From positions 110,738-174,737 of the forward strand of contig CANRFZ010000004.1 in assembly GCA_947630025.1 (NCBI GenBank): DNA of 64,000 nucleotides. Reading direction: 5' to 3'. The DNA comes from an uncultured Lachnospiraceae bacterium. GTDB lineage: Bacteria; Bacillota; Clostridia; Lachnospirales; Lachnospiraceae. The position numbers were made by a program, and so were the translations under genes. How positions within the stretch are numbered: position 1 is the stretch's first letter; each line of letters begins with the position of its first letter. Shown here in pieces: positions 34,146 through 42,840 of the stretch. The notes beneath the pieces are model-generated. The model had not been told where the DNA came from. It saw only the letters and a list, made by a program, of their open reading frames with translations, and searched no databases.

Positions 34146-35246
34146 TCATAGGTCCAGCAAAATGTCACATATCCTGTCCACATCTTCTATTGCCAGATCC
34201 TCATACAACGGCAGCGTCAGTACCCGTTCACTAACATATCGTGCGACCGGCGTATCGTCCGGATCAAATCGGTCTTCATAGCACGCAAAGCTGCTGGTTA
34301 AAGGATAAAAATATTTGCGTGCAAAAATATTATGCCGTGCAAGACGTTCCGATATCTCATCCCGATCCATTCCAAACACGGTCTCATCAACAACAATCGG
34401 AAAATAAGCATAGTTGGGCGCAACATCCGCCTGCCTTGGCATCAGTTTTAAGCCCGCTATGCCAGACAGACGCTCAGAATACCTCTCCACCAGTACACAT
34501 CTTTTTGCTATGCCTTCCTGAATGTGTCTTAGATTGCACAACCCCATAGCTGCACAAAATTCATTCATCTTGGCATTTGCGCCGACACTATCCACCAGTT
34601 CCTGATCTCGAATTCCAAAATTCTTGAGCCCATACATGATTCTTCCGAACTCAGGATCTTTAAAACTGACGGCGCCGCCTTCTATCGTATTAAAAACCTT
34701 GGTCGCATGGAAGCTGAAACAGGATACATCGCCGTAACTGCCGATTCCCTTACCTCTATATCTCACTCCAAATGCGTGCGCTGCATCATAAACCACCTTC
34801 AGATGATGCCTGTCCGCTATATTTTGAATCATCTCTACGTTGCAGACGTTGCCATACACGTGCACCGGTACAATCGCACTTGTTTTATCCGTAATCAACT
34901 GTTCTATCTTTGCGGCATCTATCGTATAATCATTCGGATCGATATCGCAAAAAACCGGCGTCAGACCGTTCCTTACAATGGCGTGCGTAGTAGAAGCAAA
35001 CGTAAACGGAGTCGTTATTACTTCACCTGTCAGATTCAGCGCCTGCAGGGACAGTTCAAGGGCCATATGCCCATTGGTCAGCAAATCTATATTTTCGACT
35101 CCCAGATATTCTTCCAGTTTTTTCTGCAATTCTTTATGTTTTACTCCCATATTGGTCAGCCAATGAGAGTCCCAGAGTTCCTTTATTTCATCTACATATT
35201 CCTGAAACTGCGGCATTGATGACCGGGTAACCAATATTTCGTCCAT
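34146..35246 (-). CDS. DegT/DnrJ/EryC1 aminotransferase
   Basis: A 366-aa PLP-dependent sugar aminotransferase. The PLP lysine is Lys183 in FSFHATKVFNTIEGGA, with YDAAHAFG near residues 153-160 for the ring-stacking Asp/Ala-His segment. Family members transfer an amino group from glutamate to a keto-sugar nucleotide. ATG 35246 was preferred because AAAGGAG lies upstream. It is distinct from the second DegT gene (53351-54484), which resembles WbpE. The present one is closer in look to WecE/FdtB-type enzymes that act at C4 or C3 of dTDP- or UDP-sugars (inference). Confidence 0.88.
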   Translation of the reverse strand: MDEILVTRSSMPQFQEYVDEIKELWDSHWLTNMGVKHKELQKKLEEYLGVENIDLLTNGHMALELSLQALNLTGEVITTPFTFASTTHAIVRNGLTPVFCDIDPNDYTIDAAKIEQLITDKTSAIVPVHVYGNVCNVEMIQNIADRHHLKVVYDAAHAFGVRYRGKGIGSYGDVSCFSFHATKVFNTIEGGAVSFKDPEFGRIMYGLKNFGIRDQELVDSVGANAKMNEFCAAMGLCNLRHIQEGIAKRCVLVERYSERLSGIAGLKLMPRQADVAPNYAYFPIVVDETVFGMDRDEISERLARHNIFARKYFYPLTSSFACYEDRFDPDDTPVARYVSERVLTLPLYEDLAIEDVDRICDILLDL

Positions 35247-35281
35247 TATATTACTCCTTTCCACAACCTGAGCACTGATAT

Positions 35282-36487
35282 TTAATCATTCGAGACATCA
35301 ATACTTATATACTTATCAATATTATTGAGATAAAAATACATCTTATCTTCAGTATTAAAATGCATAAAAATAATTCCAATTGCCTTCGCTGCATTATCAA
35401 AATATTCCACATTATCGCCTTTGCTCTTATAAATACACTGCCGAATGATATACGGGGATAATTCTGCTGATATTCTAATTCCCTGAAAACGTCCATTTTG
35501 AGCCGTGTGCAAATTATAAGTTGCATAATAATCTTGTTTCTCTTGATTTGTAGAACAAGGAATCTTTTTTTCTCCCATAGCGACTTTAATAGTCATCTCT
35601 ACAATATTCAAGCCAAATATCATGCTTAAAAGTTCTGGAATCATATTCCCTCCGCTTCGCGGACCAACATCAAGCAATCTAACATTATTTTGTTTATCCA
35701 CTATCAACTCTACATTTAATGCCCCAAACTTAATACCCAGCTTTTGTATAAGCGCCTGTAATGTTTCCTTTATATGCTTTATGTCATCATCATCCAAGTA
35801 TAGCGGGAAACTTTTTCCAGCTGGCACCAACGGATTTACATTCACATCTCTATGGCAGTTTAATAATCCCCATATGACTATTTTTCCATCCAATACAAAT
35901 ATATCACCACCCACAAGATATCGGTGTTTCTTTTCTATATATTCCTCTACAATAAATCTTCGTTTACGTGAAAAATTAATCGCATAATTAACCGCCTTTT
36001 CTATTTCGTTCCAATCATACACCACGCTTATCCCCTTGCTTCCAGAAGAATCGACCGGTTTCACTATCAAAGGCATAGTGTACATCTGCTTATCGGAATA
36101 TAGCAAATCCATGCTACTATATCCTTTTGCTATGGGAGGATTAAAATCATTTTCCCGTAAAAAATTTCTAAATAATTCCTTGTTACAAAGTGTCTCTACG
36201 GCTATAAACGGATTTGTTGGTAATCCCAACTTCTCTGACACATATGCCGCCGTAGGCGCTGCAGGGTCAGACGCATAAGCAAGTACACCGTCTATTTTTT
36301 CCTCATTTGCGACTTCCATTATTTTATTTATATCTGTTGTGCTGACTAAATAAAATTTATCAGCGACATACTGCCCCGGATTATCTGGCAGATAATCACA
36401 TAATATTGTATATAATCCCAATCTTTTTGCAGTTTCAATAGCAATTACTTGTTGATCCGATCCACCTAAAAGAAGTATCTTTTTCAT
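35282..36487 (-). CDS. ATP-grasp ligase
   Basis: A 401-aa ATP-grasp protein related to biotin carboxylase/CarB-type ligases: N-terminal LLLGGSDQQVIAIETAK, ATP-binding VKPVDSSGSKGISVV, FIVEEYI, and the metal-binding LLDVGPRSGGNMIPELL. The family joins a carboxylate to an amine with ATP. In glycan clusters such ligases attach amino acids or other acids to amino sugars (inference). The gene is AT-rich, like its downstream FkbM neighbour, and lies between an aminotransferase and a methyltransferase, which fits formation and acylation of an amino sugar. Confidence 0.8.
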   Translation of the reverse strand: MKKILLLGGSDQQVIAIETAKRLGLYTILCDYLPDNPGQYVADKFYLVSTTDINKIMEVANEEKIDGVLAYASDPAAPTAAYVSEKLGLPTNPFIAVETLCNKELFRNFLRENDFNPPIAKGYSSMDLLYSDKQMYTMPLIVKPVDSSGSKGISVVYDWNEIEKAVNYAINFSRKRRFIVEEYIEKKHRYLVGGDIFVLDGKIVIWGLLNCHRDVNVNPLVPAGKSFPLYLDDDDIKHIKETLQALIQKLGIKFGALNVELIVDKQNNVRLLDVGPRSGGNMIPELLSMIFGLNIVEMTIKVAMGEKKIPCSTNQEKQDYYATYNLHTAQNGRFQGIRISAELSPYIIRQCIYKSKGDNVEYFDNAAKAIGIIFMHFNTEDKMYFYLNNIDKYISIDVSND

Positions 36488-36517
36488 TATCCCCTCTTTA
36501 AAACACTTTTTTTTAGT

Positions 36518-37621
36518 TTATTCTCTAAATTTTGTTGGAATAGCATATAATGTCAAACAATCTGCCGAAGCATTCATAAATCTCAGATAGAAACAATAAC
36601 CATTATCTTCTGTCAGTTCTTCAATGATTGGTATATACTTTACTAGGGCATATTTATCAATTCCTGCTGAGATAACGAGTACTGGCATATTTTTCTTGAT
36701 TGTATCTTTCGCTCCATATAGTAACGGAATAATTGTATTGCCAATACAGATTTTAATTAAAGTTACTTTTTTGTCTCCAAGTAATTTATCTATTGTCGTA
36801 ACCTTAACAGGTGTGCCACTTTTACCGGTCAAGCATGTGCCTTGACTATCAAAATTAAAATAATCTACTCCTTCATGATCGCTAATACCAACATTATATA
36901 TTTCCACACCAGAATTGTTAGCCCATTCTTGTTCTCTTAATTTCTGATACATTTTGGGCATAACTTCAACGGCAATAATTTTCTCATATTTTCCTTTTGT
37001 CTCTTTAATAAATTCACAAATGGATTTTCCATCATATGATCCCAAGTCTAGATAACTCTCGCTATCGTGCAAATGCAAAATGTTATTACTAAAAAAATTG
37101 CTCTGCTTAACAAAATGTTTCATAATATGACTGATATCATGTGTAACCTTTGCATTCAAATAATCGATCATATTGCATTTAGATATATCATCAGACAATC
37201 TATTGTAACAATACTCTAATTCATTCACATTATTTTCTACAAATACATTATCAATCACAATATCATTCCGAACTACACCTGCCAAAATCCAAATATTCTC
37301 TATCAAATCATTATGAAGGTCCCTTACAAATTCATAATTAGAATGTCCCACAACAACAGAAAATTTTTGATCTTTCTTCACCAAGTCATCTAACAAAACA
37401 ACCTTATCAGAGTCAATTCTTGGATCAATAACCGCATTCTCAATATTAACAAAGTAGCCACATATAGAAATATTATTTTTTTGTAAATCGCTAGTTACAC
37501 CAACTGCTACTGAACCTGCTCCCCATATATAAAGCAACGGATTGGAACTATGTTTCTTCCATTCATTTATTTCTCCATAAATGTCTTTCTTATTTACTAA
37601 ATCAAGCTTATCTATTAACAT
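36518..37621 (-). CDS. FkbM-type methyltransferase with N-terminal Rossmann-like domain
   Basis: A 367-aa protein of the same build as the right-operon FkbM proteins: N-terminal LLYIWGAGSVAVGVTSDL near residue 30, FkbM motif SYLDLGSYDGKSICEF near 190, and a weakened second signature (TLIKICIGNTIIPLLYGAK where others have MDIEGxE). The loss of the acidic MDxEG motif makes activity less certain. No poly-G/C run is present. It is very AT-rich compared with most of the cluster, suggesting separate acquisition. The role would be sugar O-methylation (inference). Confidence 0.72.
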   Translation of the reverse strand: MLIDKLDLVNKKDIYGEINEWKKHSSNPLLYIWGAGSVAVGVTSDLQKNNISICGYFVNIENAVIDPRIDSDKVVLLDDLVKKDQKFSVVVGHSNYEFVRDLHNDLIENIWILAGVVRNDIVIDNVFVENNVNELEYCYNRLSDDISKCNMIDYLNAKVTHDISHIMKHFVKQSNFFSNNILHLHDSESYLDLGSYDGKSICEFIKETKGKYEKIIAVEVMPKMYQKLREQEWANNSGVEIYNVGISDHEGVDYFNFDSQGTCLTGKSGTPVKVTTIDKLLGDKKVTLIKICIGNTIIPLLYGAKDTIKKNMPVLVISAGIDKYALVKYIPIIEELTEDNGYCFYLRFMNASADCLTLYAIPTKFRE

Positions 37622-37678
37622 TTTCCCTCCAATACATATACCATTTCAAAGCACCCATCTTCCAAACCAACCCTCAAT

Positions 37679-38590
37679 CTACACGCCTAACAATACCCAT
37701 TCATCCATATATAATTCTCTGCCGCTGCCATCTCTGCACCACTTATTCGGCGCAATAACAATCTTATCGTTATTCTCTGATAAAAATTGCGCCCACCAGC
37801 TATATGTGCTGTTTGAAATGATAAAGTGCCTGCACTTGGACATTAGGTATAGGCTTTCAACATTGGTATGCCTTTCATCATCAAAAAACACCGGATAATG
37901 AAAATCCATTTTTTTTACTTCTGACAAACTATCCGAAAAAATATAAAATATCGGATTTCTTACTCTCTTTGCCATTTCCTCCATGGCATGATAAAAATAT
38001 TCTTCCGTGCAAATACCAAATTGTGGATGATTCACATAATCGCCTCGGCGGATGTGCATACACACCGACTCTGTCTCCCGGATATCACTTTCCATCCGCA
38101 ATATTTCTGCATTCGGCTTATGAATCTGCTTAAAATCATTGAGCAGAATCGATCTGATCTCATTGATTTCTCCTGCCTCCTGAAACCATCCGTTCATATA
38201 GATATTTTTATGCAGCCTTAATCCAAACCTGCTGACTGTTTTATCATGATAATCTCTCTGGACAATTCCGAGCAGTCCAAATACTTTTTCTAATTTTCTT
38301 TCTCTCATCTCAGCCACTTTCGGGGATCGTCCGGCTGCAAAATATGCAATCAGTCTTCTGGCTATATTCTCCTGCAATCTCACTATCCCGCTAACAGTGC
38401 CATCAGACATGACTTGAACACTTTCGAGGAGTCTGAATTGATCCAGCCCAAACTCCCGCAGATCATCCCGATTTACCCGCGTGATATCAAGCACGATTTG
38501 CTCAATTCCCAGATCGAGTGATAACTTTCTGGCCATGGCATACTCAAACATCTGATTACCCAGCCCGCCTTTAATCTTAACGACAATCAT
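37679..38590 (-). CDS. GT11 alpha-1,2-fucosyltransferase-type glycosyltransferase
   Basis: A 303-aa GT11 enzyme: start VVKIKGGLGNQMFEYAMARKLS, donor-site motif MHIRRGDYV near residue 175, and FSDSLSEVKK followed by MSKCRHFIISNSTYSWWAQFL, all hallmarks of bacterial alpha-1,2-fucosyltransferases such as FutC and WbwK. It uses GDP-L-fucose or a similar GDP-sugar and acts at the cytoplasmic face during repeat-unit assembly. No GDP-fucose synthesis genes were seen in the window, so the donor must come from elsewhere. Confidence 0.92.
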   Translation of the reverse strand: MIVVKIKGGLGNQMFEYAMARKLSLDLGIEQIVLDITRVNRDDLREFGLDQFRLLESVQVMSDGTVSGIVRLQENIARRLIAYFAAGRSPKVAEMRERKLEKVFGLLGIVQRDYHDKTVSRFGLRLHKNIYMNGWFQEAGEINEIRSILLNDFKQIHKPNAEILRMESDIRETESVCMHIRRGDYVNHPQFGICTEEYFYHAMEEMAKRVRNPIFYIFSDSLSEVKKMDFHYPVFFDDERHTNVESLYLMSKCRHFIISNSTYSWWAQFLSENNDKIVIAPNKWCRDGSGRELYMDEWVLLGV

Positions 38591-38595
38591 TTTAT

Positions 38596-39582
38596 TTATC
38601 CTCTATGAGTAACCTTCATAAACCGTTTCCGCCCCATTAAAAAATAAGCCAAATATAGCAACGGATCATTATACCATTTTGCCAAATCCCTGTTCCACTC
38701 GTCATTATCGTCAAGCAGTCTGTCATTGTATTTACAAGTTTTTACCTCATGAACATGATATTCAAAATCGTCATCACCATCCAGTGCCAACCGTATATGC
38801 CCCGTATTTCCCTGTTCGCTTCCGACTATATTCACTCCGCTTCCATCCCATCCCCAATTTCTGACCTTGGAAACAGTTGGGTTGATCGTGCAATACCCAT
38901 TACAGGCTAAAATTATCCCCCTGTTAATATCCGTATTAGGCAGTTGTCCGTTGTTATCGCCATTTTCCAATAACGTACCCAGCATTCTGGAAAAGAGCCG
39001 TCTCCTTCGGCTGTATATCCTCCACATCAAACAAAACTTTTTCGACTGTTTTATCCAGTATTGCATAGTAAGCCGCTGATGAATAGCTTTTTCTTTTTCT
39101 CTCCATATTCCCATCCCCCAAGCAGAAAAATTAGTCAGTGCAATCGCATTATCCGTTCCGCTTTCAAAAGGAACCTCATCTGCGTATCCGCATATACCAT
39201 ATACCGCTGGATGCTTTTCATACAATTCAAGGCCTTTGTCCACATACGTCAAAAAATTGGCAGAAAATTCGTTATCGTCTTCAGTAAAGATAAGCCTGTC
39301 ACACTGTTGGAAAATCAGTTCTTCTAAATACTGATAATTCGAACTTGCTCCTAAATTTTTCCCCTGATAATAGATATGAACCTCCTTAAAACCTGTCAGG
39401 GGTTCTTTCAGAAAGTCACATACCTTTTCCCACCCCGGTCTATATTCTTCACTCGGCGGATAATCCACGCTGATGTATACTTCCGTCTCGTCTGCGTAAG
39501 TGTTTTTCTGTAAAGATGCAAGACACCTTTTCAGATGCTCATATCTATTACACGTTGTTATCATGACCGGCGCGTAAATCAT
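38596..39582 (-). CDS. Glycosyltransferase, GT2-like
   Basis: A 328-aa GT-A-type glycosyltransferase: start APVMITTCNRYEHLKRCLASLQ, and the acidic metal site FTEDDNEFSANFL near residue 105. The motif order resembles eukaryotic GnT-I/POMGnT-like and bacterial GT2 enzymes. ATG 39582 was chosen because GGGGAG lies upstream. It ends a few bases before the GT11 gene, so the two transferases are probably co-translated. The transferred sugar cannot be read from the sequence. Confidence 0.8.
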   Translation of the reverse strand: MIYAPVMITTCNRYEHLKRCLASLQKNTYADETEVYISVDYPPSEEYRPGWEKVCDFLKEPLTGFKEVHIYYQGKNLGASSNYQYLEELIFQQCDRLIFTEDDNEFSANFLTYVDKGLELYEKHPAVYGICGYADEVPFESGTDNAIALTNFSAWGMGIWREKEKAIHQRLTMQYWIKQSKKFCLMWRIYSRRRRLFSRMLGTLLENGDNNGQLPNTDINRGIILACNGYCTINPTVSKVRNWGWDGSGVNIVGSEQGNTGHIRLALDGDDDFEYHVHEVKTCKYNDRLLDDNDEWNRDLAKWYNDPLLYLAYFLMGRKRFMKVTHRG

Positions 39583-39628
39583 AACTGTCTCCCCAAACAA
39601 CATCCAAGCCTGTTTCCTAAAGGCAGCA

Positions 39629-41230
39629 TCACTTGTTATACAACGACTCCGTTATAAACACAATCTCTATCTGCTTTCTGATATCGGCTACATATCTGTT
39701 ATTCTTGATATTGGCCTCTACCCCTTTGGTGTGCTGGCTTGCCATATAGGATGTCGCATAATTGCTTGTCTCCTCTTTATAGCCGTCAAAGCCCGCCACG
39801 TAAACCTTAGTAATTCCCAGTTTAATCAGCAGTTTCAGGAACATAATGACGCAGTTGTCACTGCTGCCCTTTTCATCAAAACACAGGTCCGTGTAATTTA
39901 ACACATCTTTTTCATCACACACATCCATGAGGTTCGACGTCACCAGAACCTGATATTTCCTGTCGGATAAATCCAGCGCGCTATAGCGCATCGCGTTGGA
40001 ACAGAAAACATAATCCTGCGCATACTCGCCGGAAGCAAAATTGGCGGATACCACAATCGGCTTCTGTTCCTCCATAAAGGCGTGTATCTTATCTTTCTGA
40101 GAAACAATGCTCGAACCAGGCGCCAGAATAAGCAGCGGCCTGCCGCGCCACTCCTGTTGCAGTCTTTGCCGCAACTGCCGGTCATCTACTTCATGATTCT
40201 GAAACTGCTGGTATAGCTCCTCTATATAAGCCTCGTCATATGCCGTCTTCTTATGTTCCTCGATACTCGCCAGAATATGATTGATCTGTTTTGCGCGCAG
40301 CCGTCCCTTGTTCAGCAGAAATTCCGCATAATTGCGGTGGAGATTATACTTGGCTGACAATGCGTATGCCGTACTGTACCCCCACGGCTCTATCTCCTTA
40401 AGCCGGATAATATAGTCGTCGATACCGTCCAGCACCGGATTGACATCATAGGTGCTCCCTTGAGTTCTGTTCATATAGTCCATGATCAGTTCCATACACA
40501 GGTTGCCCGGCACCCTGCCCATGCCCAACATAGAGGCATCAATCACGCTTCTGCGCCCGCTTGCCTTCATATCGATAAATTCCTGCGCCAGCGAATAAGA
40601 CAGGGCAAGATTTTCATGCAGATGCAGGCCGATTACGACAGACTCGTCCAGATTATGCTCAATCAGGGAATAGATTCTGAGCAGATCAGACTTCATCATG
40701 GAGCCGAAAGTATCAACAATCGAAAAGGCGTATGGTTGTATTCTGTTCACTTTGTGAAGCAGTTCCAGAATCTGCTCGTCGGAATACCCCATAATATTGA
40801 TCGGATTGCAAAAGACCTTATATCCTTTCTCTTTCGCCTTGCCGATAAATACCAGCCCTTCGTCAATGTCATAATCGTGAAATGTCACCCGGATGGCTTC
40901 AATCGTCCGACCGTCATAAGGCTCCAGTTGATCAATATCATATTTGTTGTGAAGCGCCATGGCGGTGAACATGGTATTGCCGCGTCTACCCGGCAGAACC
41001 GGCAGCATCTCGGCGCAGTTATTATACAAAGTCCTGTTCCTGTCATATGCACAGTTCCGCAGGAAACCCACTTCCACATAGTCCACCTGTGAATCCACAA
41101 GCTGCCTGATCACATTCCGGATGGTATGATATCCGAAATTCCAGTCATTGATATATCCGCCGTCCCGCAGCGTACAGTCCAATAATTTAATTTTCGACGC
41201 ACTTTGATAATCACGACGCGCTTTTTCCAT
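39629..41230 (-). CDS. Fusion: HMGL-like aldolase + C-terminal DUF115/MAF-like domain
   Basis: A 533-aa protein. Residues ~10-290 are an HMG-CoA lyase/4-hydroxy-2-oxovalerate aldolase barrel: IKLLDCTLRDGGYINDW with the conserved DxTLRDG, YVEVGF, HLHEN and MLGMGRVPGN. Residues ~370-530 have LLILAPGSSIVSQKDKI...IVVSANF and VYVAGFDGYKEE, resembling the DUF115/6-hydroxymethylpterin-kinase-like domain of Maf flagellin-glycosylation proteins. The aldolase part would cleave or form a C-C bond of a keto acid. ATG 41230 is the probable start (AAAGG upstream), overlapping the previous gene by 20 bases. The combination in one chain is unusual. Confidence 0.75.
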   Translation of the reverse strand: MEKARRDYQSASKIKLLDCTLRDGGYINDWNFGYHTIRNVIRQLVDSQVDYVEVGFLRNCAYDRNRTLYNNCAEMLPVLPGRRGNTMFTAMALHNKYDIDQLEPYDGRTIEAIRVTFHDYDIDEGLVFIGKAKEKGYKVFCNPINIMGYSDEQILELLHKVNRIQPYAFSIVDTFGSMMKSDLLRIYSLIEHNLDESVVIGLHLHENLALSYSLAQEFIDMKASGRRSVIDASMLGMGRVPGNLCMELIMDYMNRTQGSTYDVNPVLDGIDDYIIRLKEIEPWGYSTAYALSAKYNLHRNYAEFLLNKGRLRAKQINHILASIEEHKKTAYDEAYIEELYQQFQNHEVDDRQLRQRLQQEWRGRPLLILAPGSSIVSQKDKIHAFMEEQKPIVVSANFASGEYAQDYVFCSNAMRYSALDLSDRKYQVLVTSNLMDVCDEKDVLNYTDLCFDEKGSSDNCVIMFLKLLIKLGITKVYVAGFDGYKEETSNYATSYMASQHTKGVEANIKNNRYVADIRKQIEIVFITESLYNK

Positions 41231-42768
41231 CCCCAAATACCTTTTCACACATATCATAATAATTCTCAAAGATATAAAGTTTATAACCTTCTATACCGTC
41301 ATATCCCTCTAAATGATCCAGCGTATCTTTAAAATAACATTCTTCATATTCATTCTGAGACAACAAAATAAACACTTTCCCGACTCCTTTTCCGGGCTTC
41401 TCTGTCTCATGATCCATATCCTGCAGCCACGCCAGCAAATGATCCGGAGACGTCAATTGCGAGACATCATCATTCCAACACCACACCTCTAAGAATCCAT
41501 CCGAAAGCTCCGACAATACATTTCCATTCCAGAAAGTTGCGTAACCCTCTCCGACGCCTTGTTCTTCCAGATATTGCGCTGCCATTCGCAGCTCTTTCGT
41601 CTTATCTGTCTGACCGTATCTCACATATCTGCCTATCCCGCATGATAAGATACCCGCCACCAGCACAATCACAACACCAATCTTAAGCCATTTCCTCAAT
41701 TTCACTCGATCCAGACTCACAAAAATAATGGGGATTGCAAAAGCCAGCGCCGACATACTATATCTGTCCGAATACAACAGATCTGTAAATGAATACAATC
41801 CGGCAAGCATAACAAGCGCACATACCACATATGCCGCCATAATCCACATTTCGTCTGAACACTCTATTCTTTTTAAAATAATTCCCAGCAAACATATGAA
41901 AAAAACCATACCGATCAGGCAGCTGACTCCGCTTCCGAACGGATCTGACCGTTCTCCGTATGAATATCCGAAAAACCGTAAAATGCCAAAAAACATATCC
42001 ACCAGTCGTTCTGCGGAAAACCCTGTAATCTTGATGCCGCCCCAGTCTGCAAAATAAAAGTTTGGTTCAATAAATGCCTTGTTTACAACATATCCTATAC
42101 CTGCAAATCCGCAGTTCACCACCGAACATATCAGCAGCGGCGATAATTTACGTCTGACTATACATTGGACGAAAACGGCGGCCAGCAGCGGAAGATATAA
42201 ATTCGCCAGAAGTCTTAAACCGCCGAGCCCCCCCCCCGAAAGCTAATACCGCTAAAACAATCAGCAAAATCACCTTGCCGGTTTTAGAGGCATTCGGATA
42301 ATGAAACGTCATCCCGATAGTCCAAAAAGAAATACTGATAAAAGTCGCATACAACAACGCCAGCAAAACATATTCAAAATAGCCGTCTGAAAACGGAAAA
42401 ATCAGAAAAACCGCCGAAAGCGGAAAATACTTTGTCAATTTCATCTGGCGGAGCATATAATAATAACCGGAAAGCATAAGCAGATAGGAAACCATAGAAG
42501 AAAGTATCCTGATCAGCTTCCAATCATGAAGAAACCTGAAAAAAATTGAATAAATCAAATGAATGTTTATAACTCTAAGTTCTGTCGAATAATACCACTG
42601 CGGAATGATAATTGCATTTTCTCTTGCTGCAAGCCTTCCCAGAATCATTTCACTGGAAATATCCGAATCCGTCAAGCGATCACCGCAGCACCACATAAAA
42701 ACAGACAAAAAGCAAAAAGCTATGAGCAGGCATATCCACGCCAAACAGATCGTCTTCTTTTTAGTCAT
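41211..42768 (-). CDS. Polytopic membrane protein, phase-variable, out of frame in this copy
   Basis: From ATG 42768 (GGAGG upstream) the frame encodes several membrane segments up to VLLIVLAVLAFGGG. It goes out of frame at a run of ten G on the coding strand and stops at 42148. With nine G it would continue LGGLRLLANLYLPLLAAVFV and further membrane segments into the frame ending at 41211, giving 518 aa. The C-terminal soluble part includes YATFWNGNVLSELSDG. The build suggests a GT-C glycosyltransferase or a polymerase-like membrane protein of the cluster; no family signature was certain. In this copy only about the first 180 native residues are made. Confidence 0.75.
42228..42237. repeat. 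Poly-C tract (C10), membrane protein OFF
   Basis: Ten C, read as G10 after TTC on the coding strand. G9 (or G12) joins the frames 42768-42148 and 42122-41211 into one 518-aa membrane protein. G10 ends early. Confidence 0.9.
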
Positions 42769-42840
42769 ATTGTTTATCCTCCGCGGTTCTCTCACACTTG
42801 CTGCTATTTTATCACAATATACCGCTCGATTCAACTTTAT

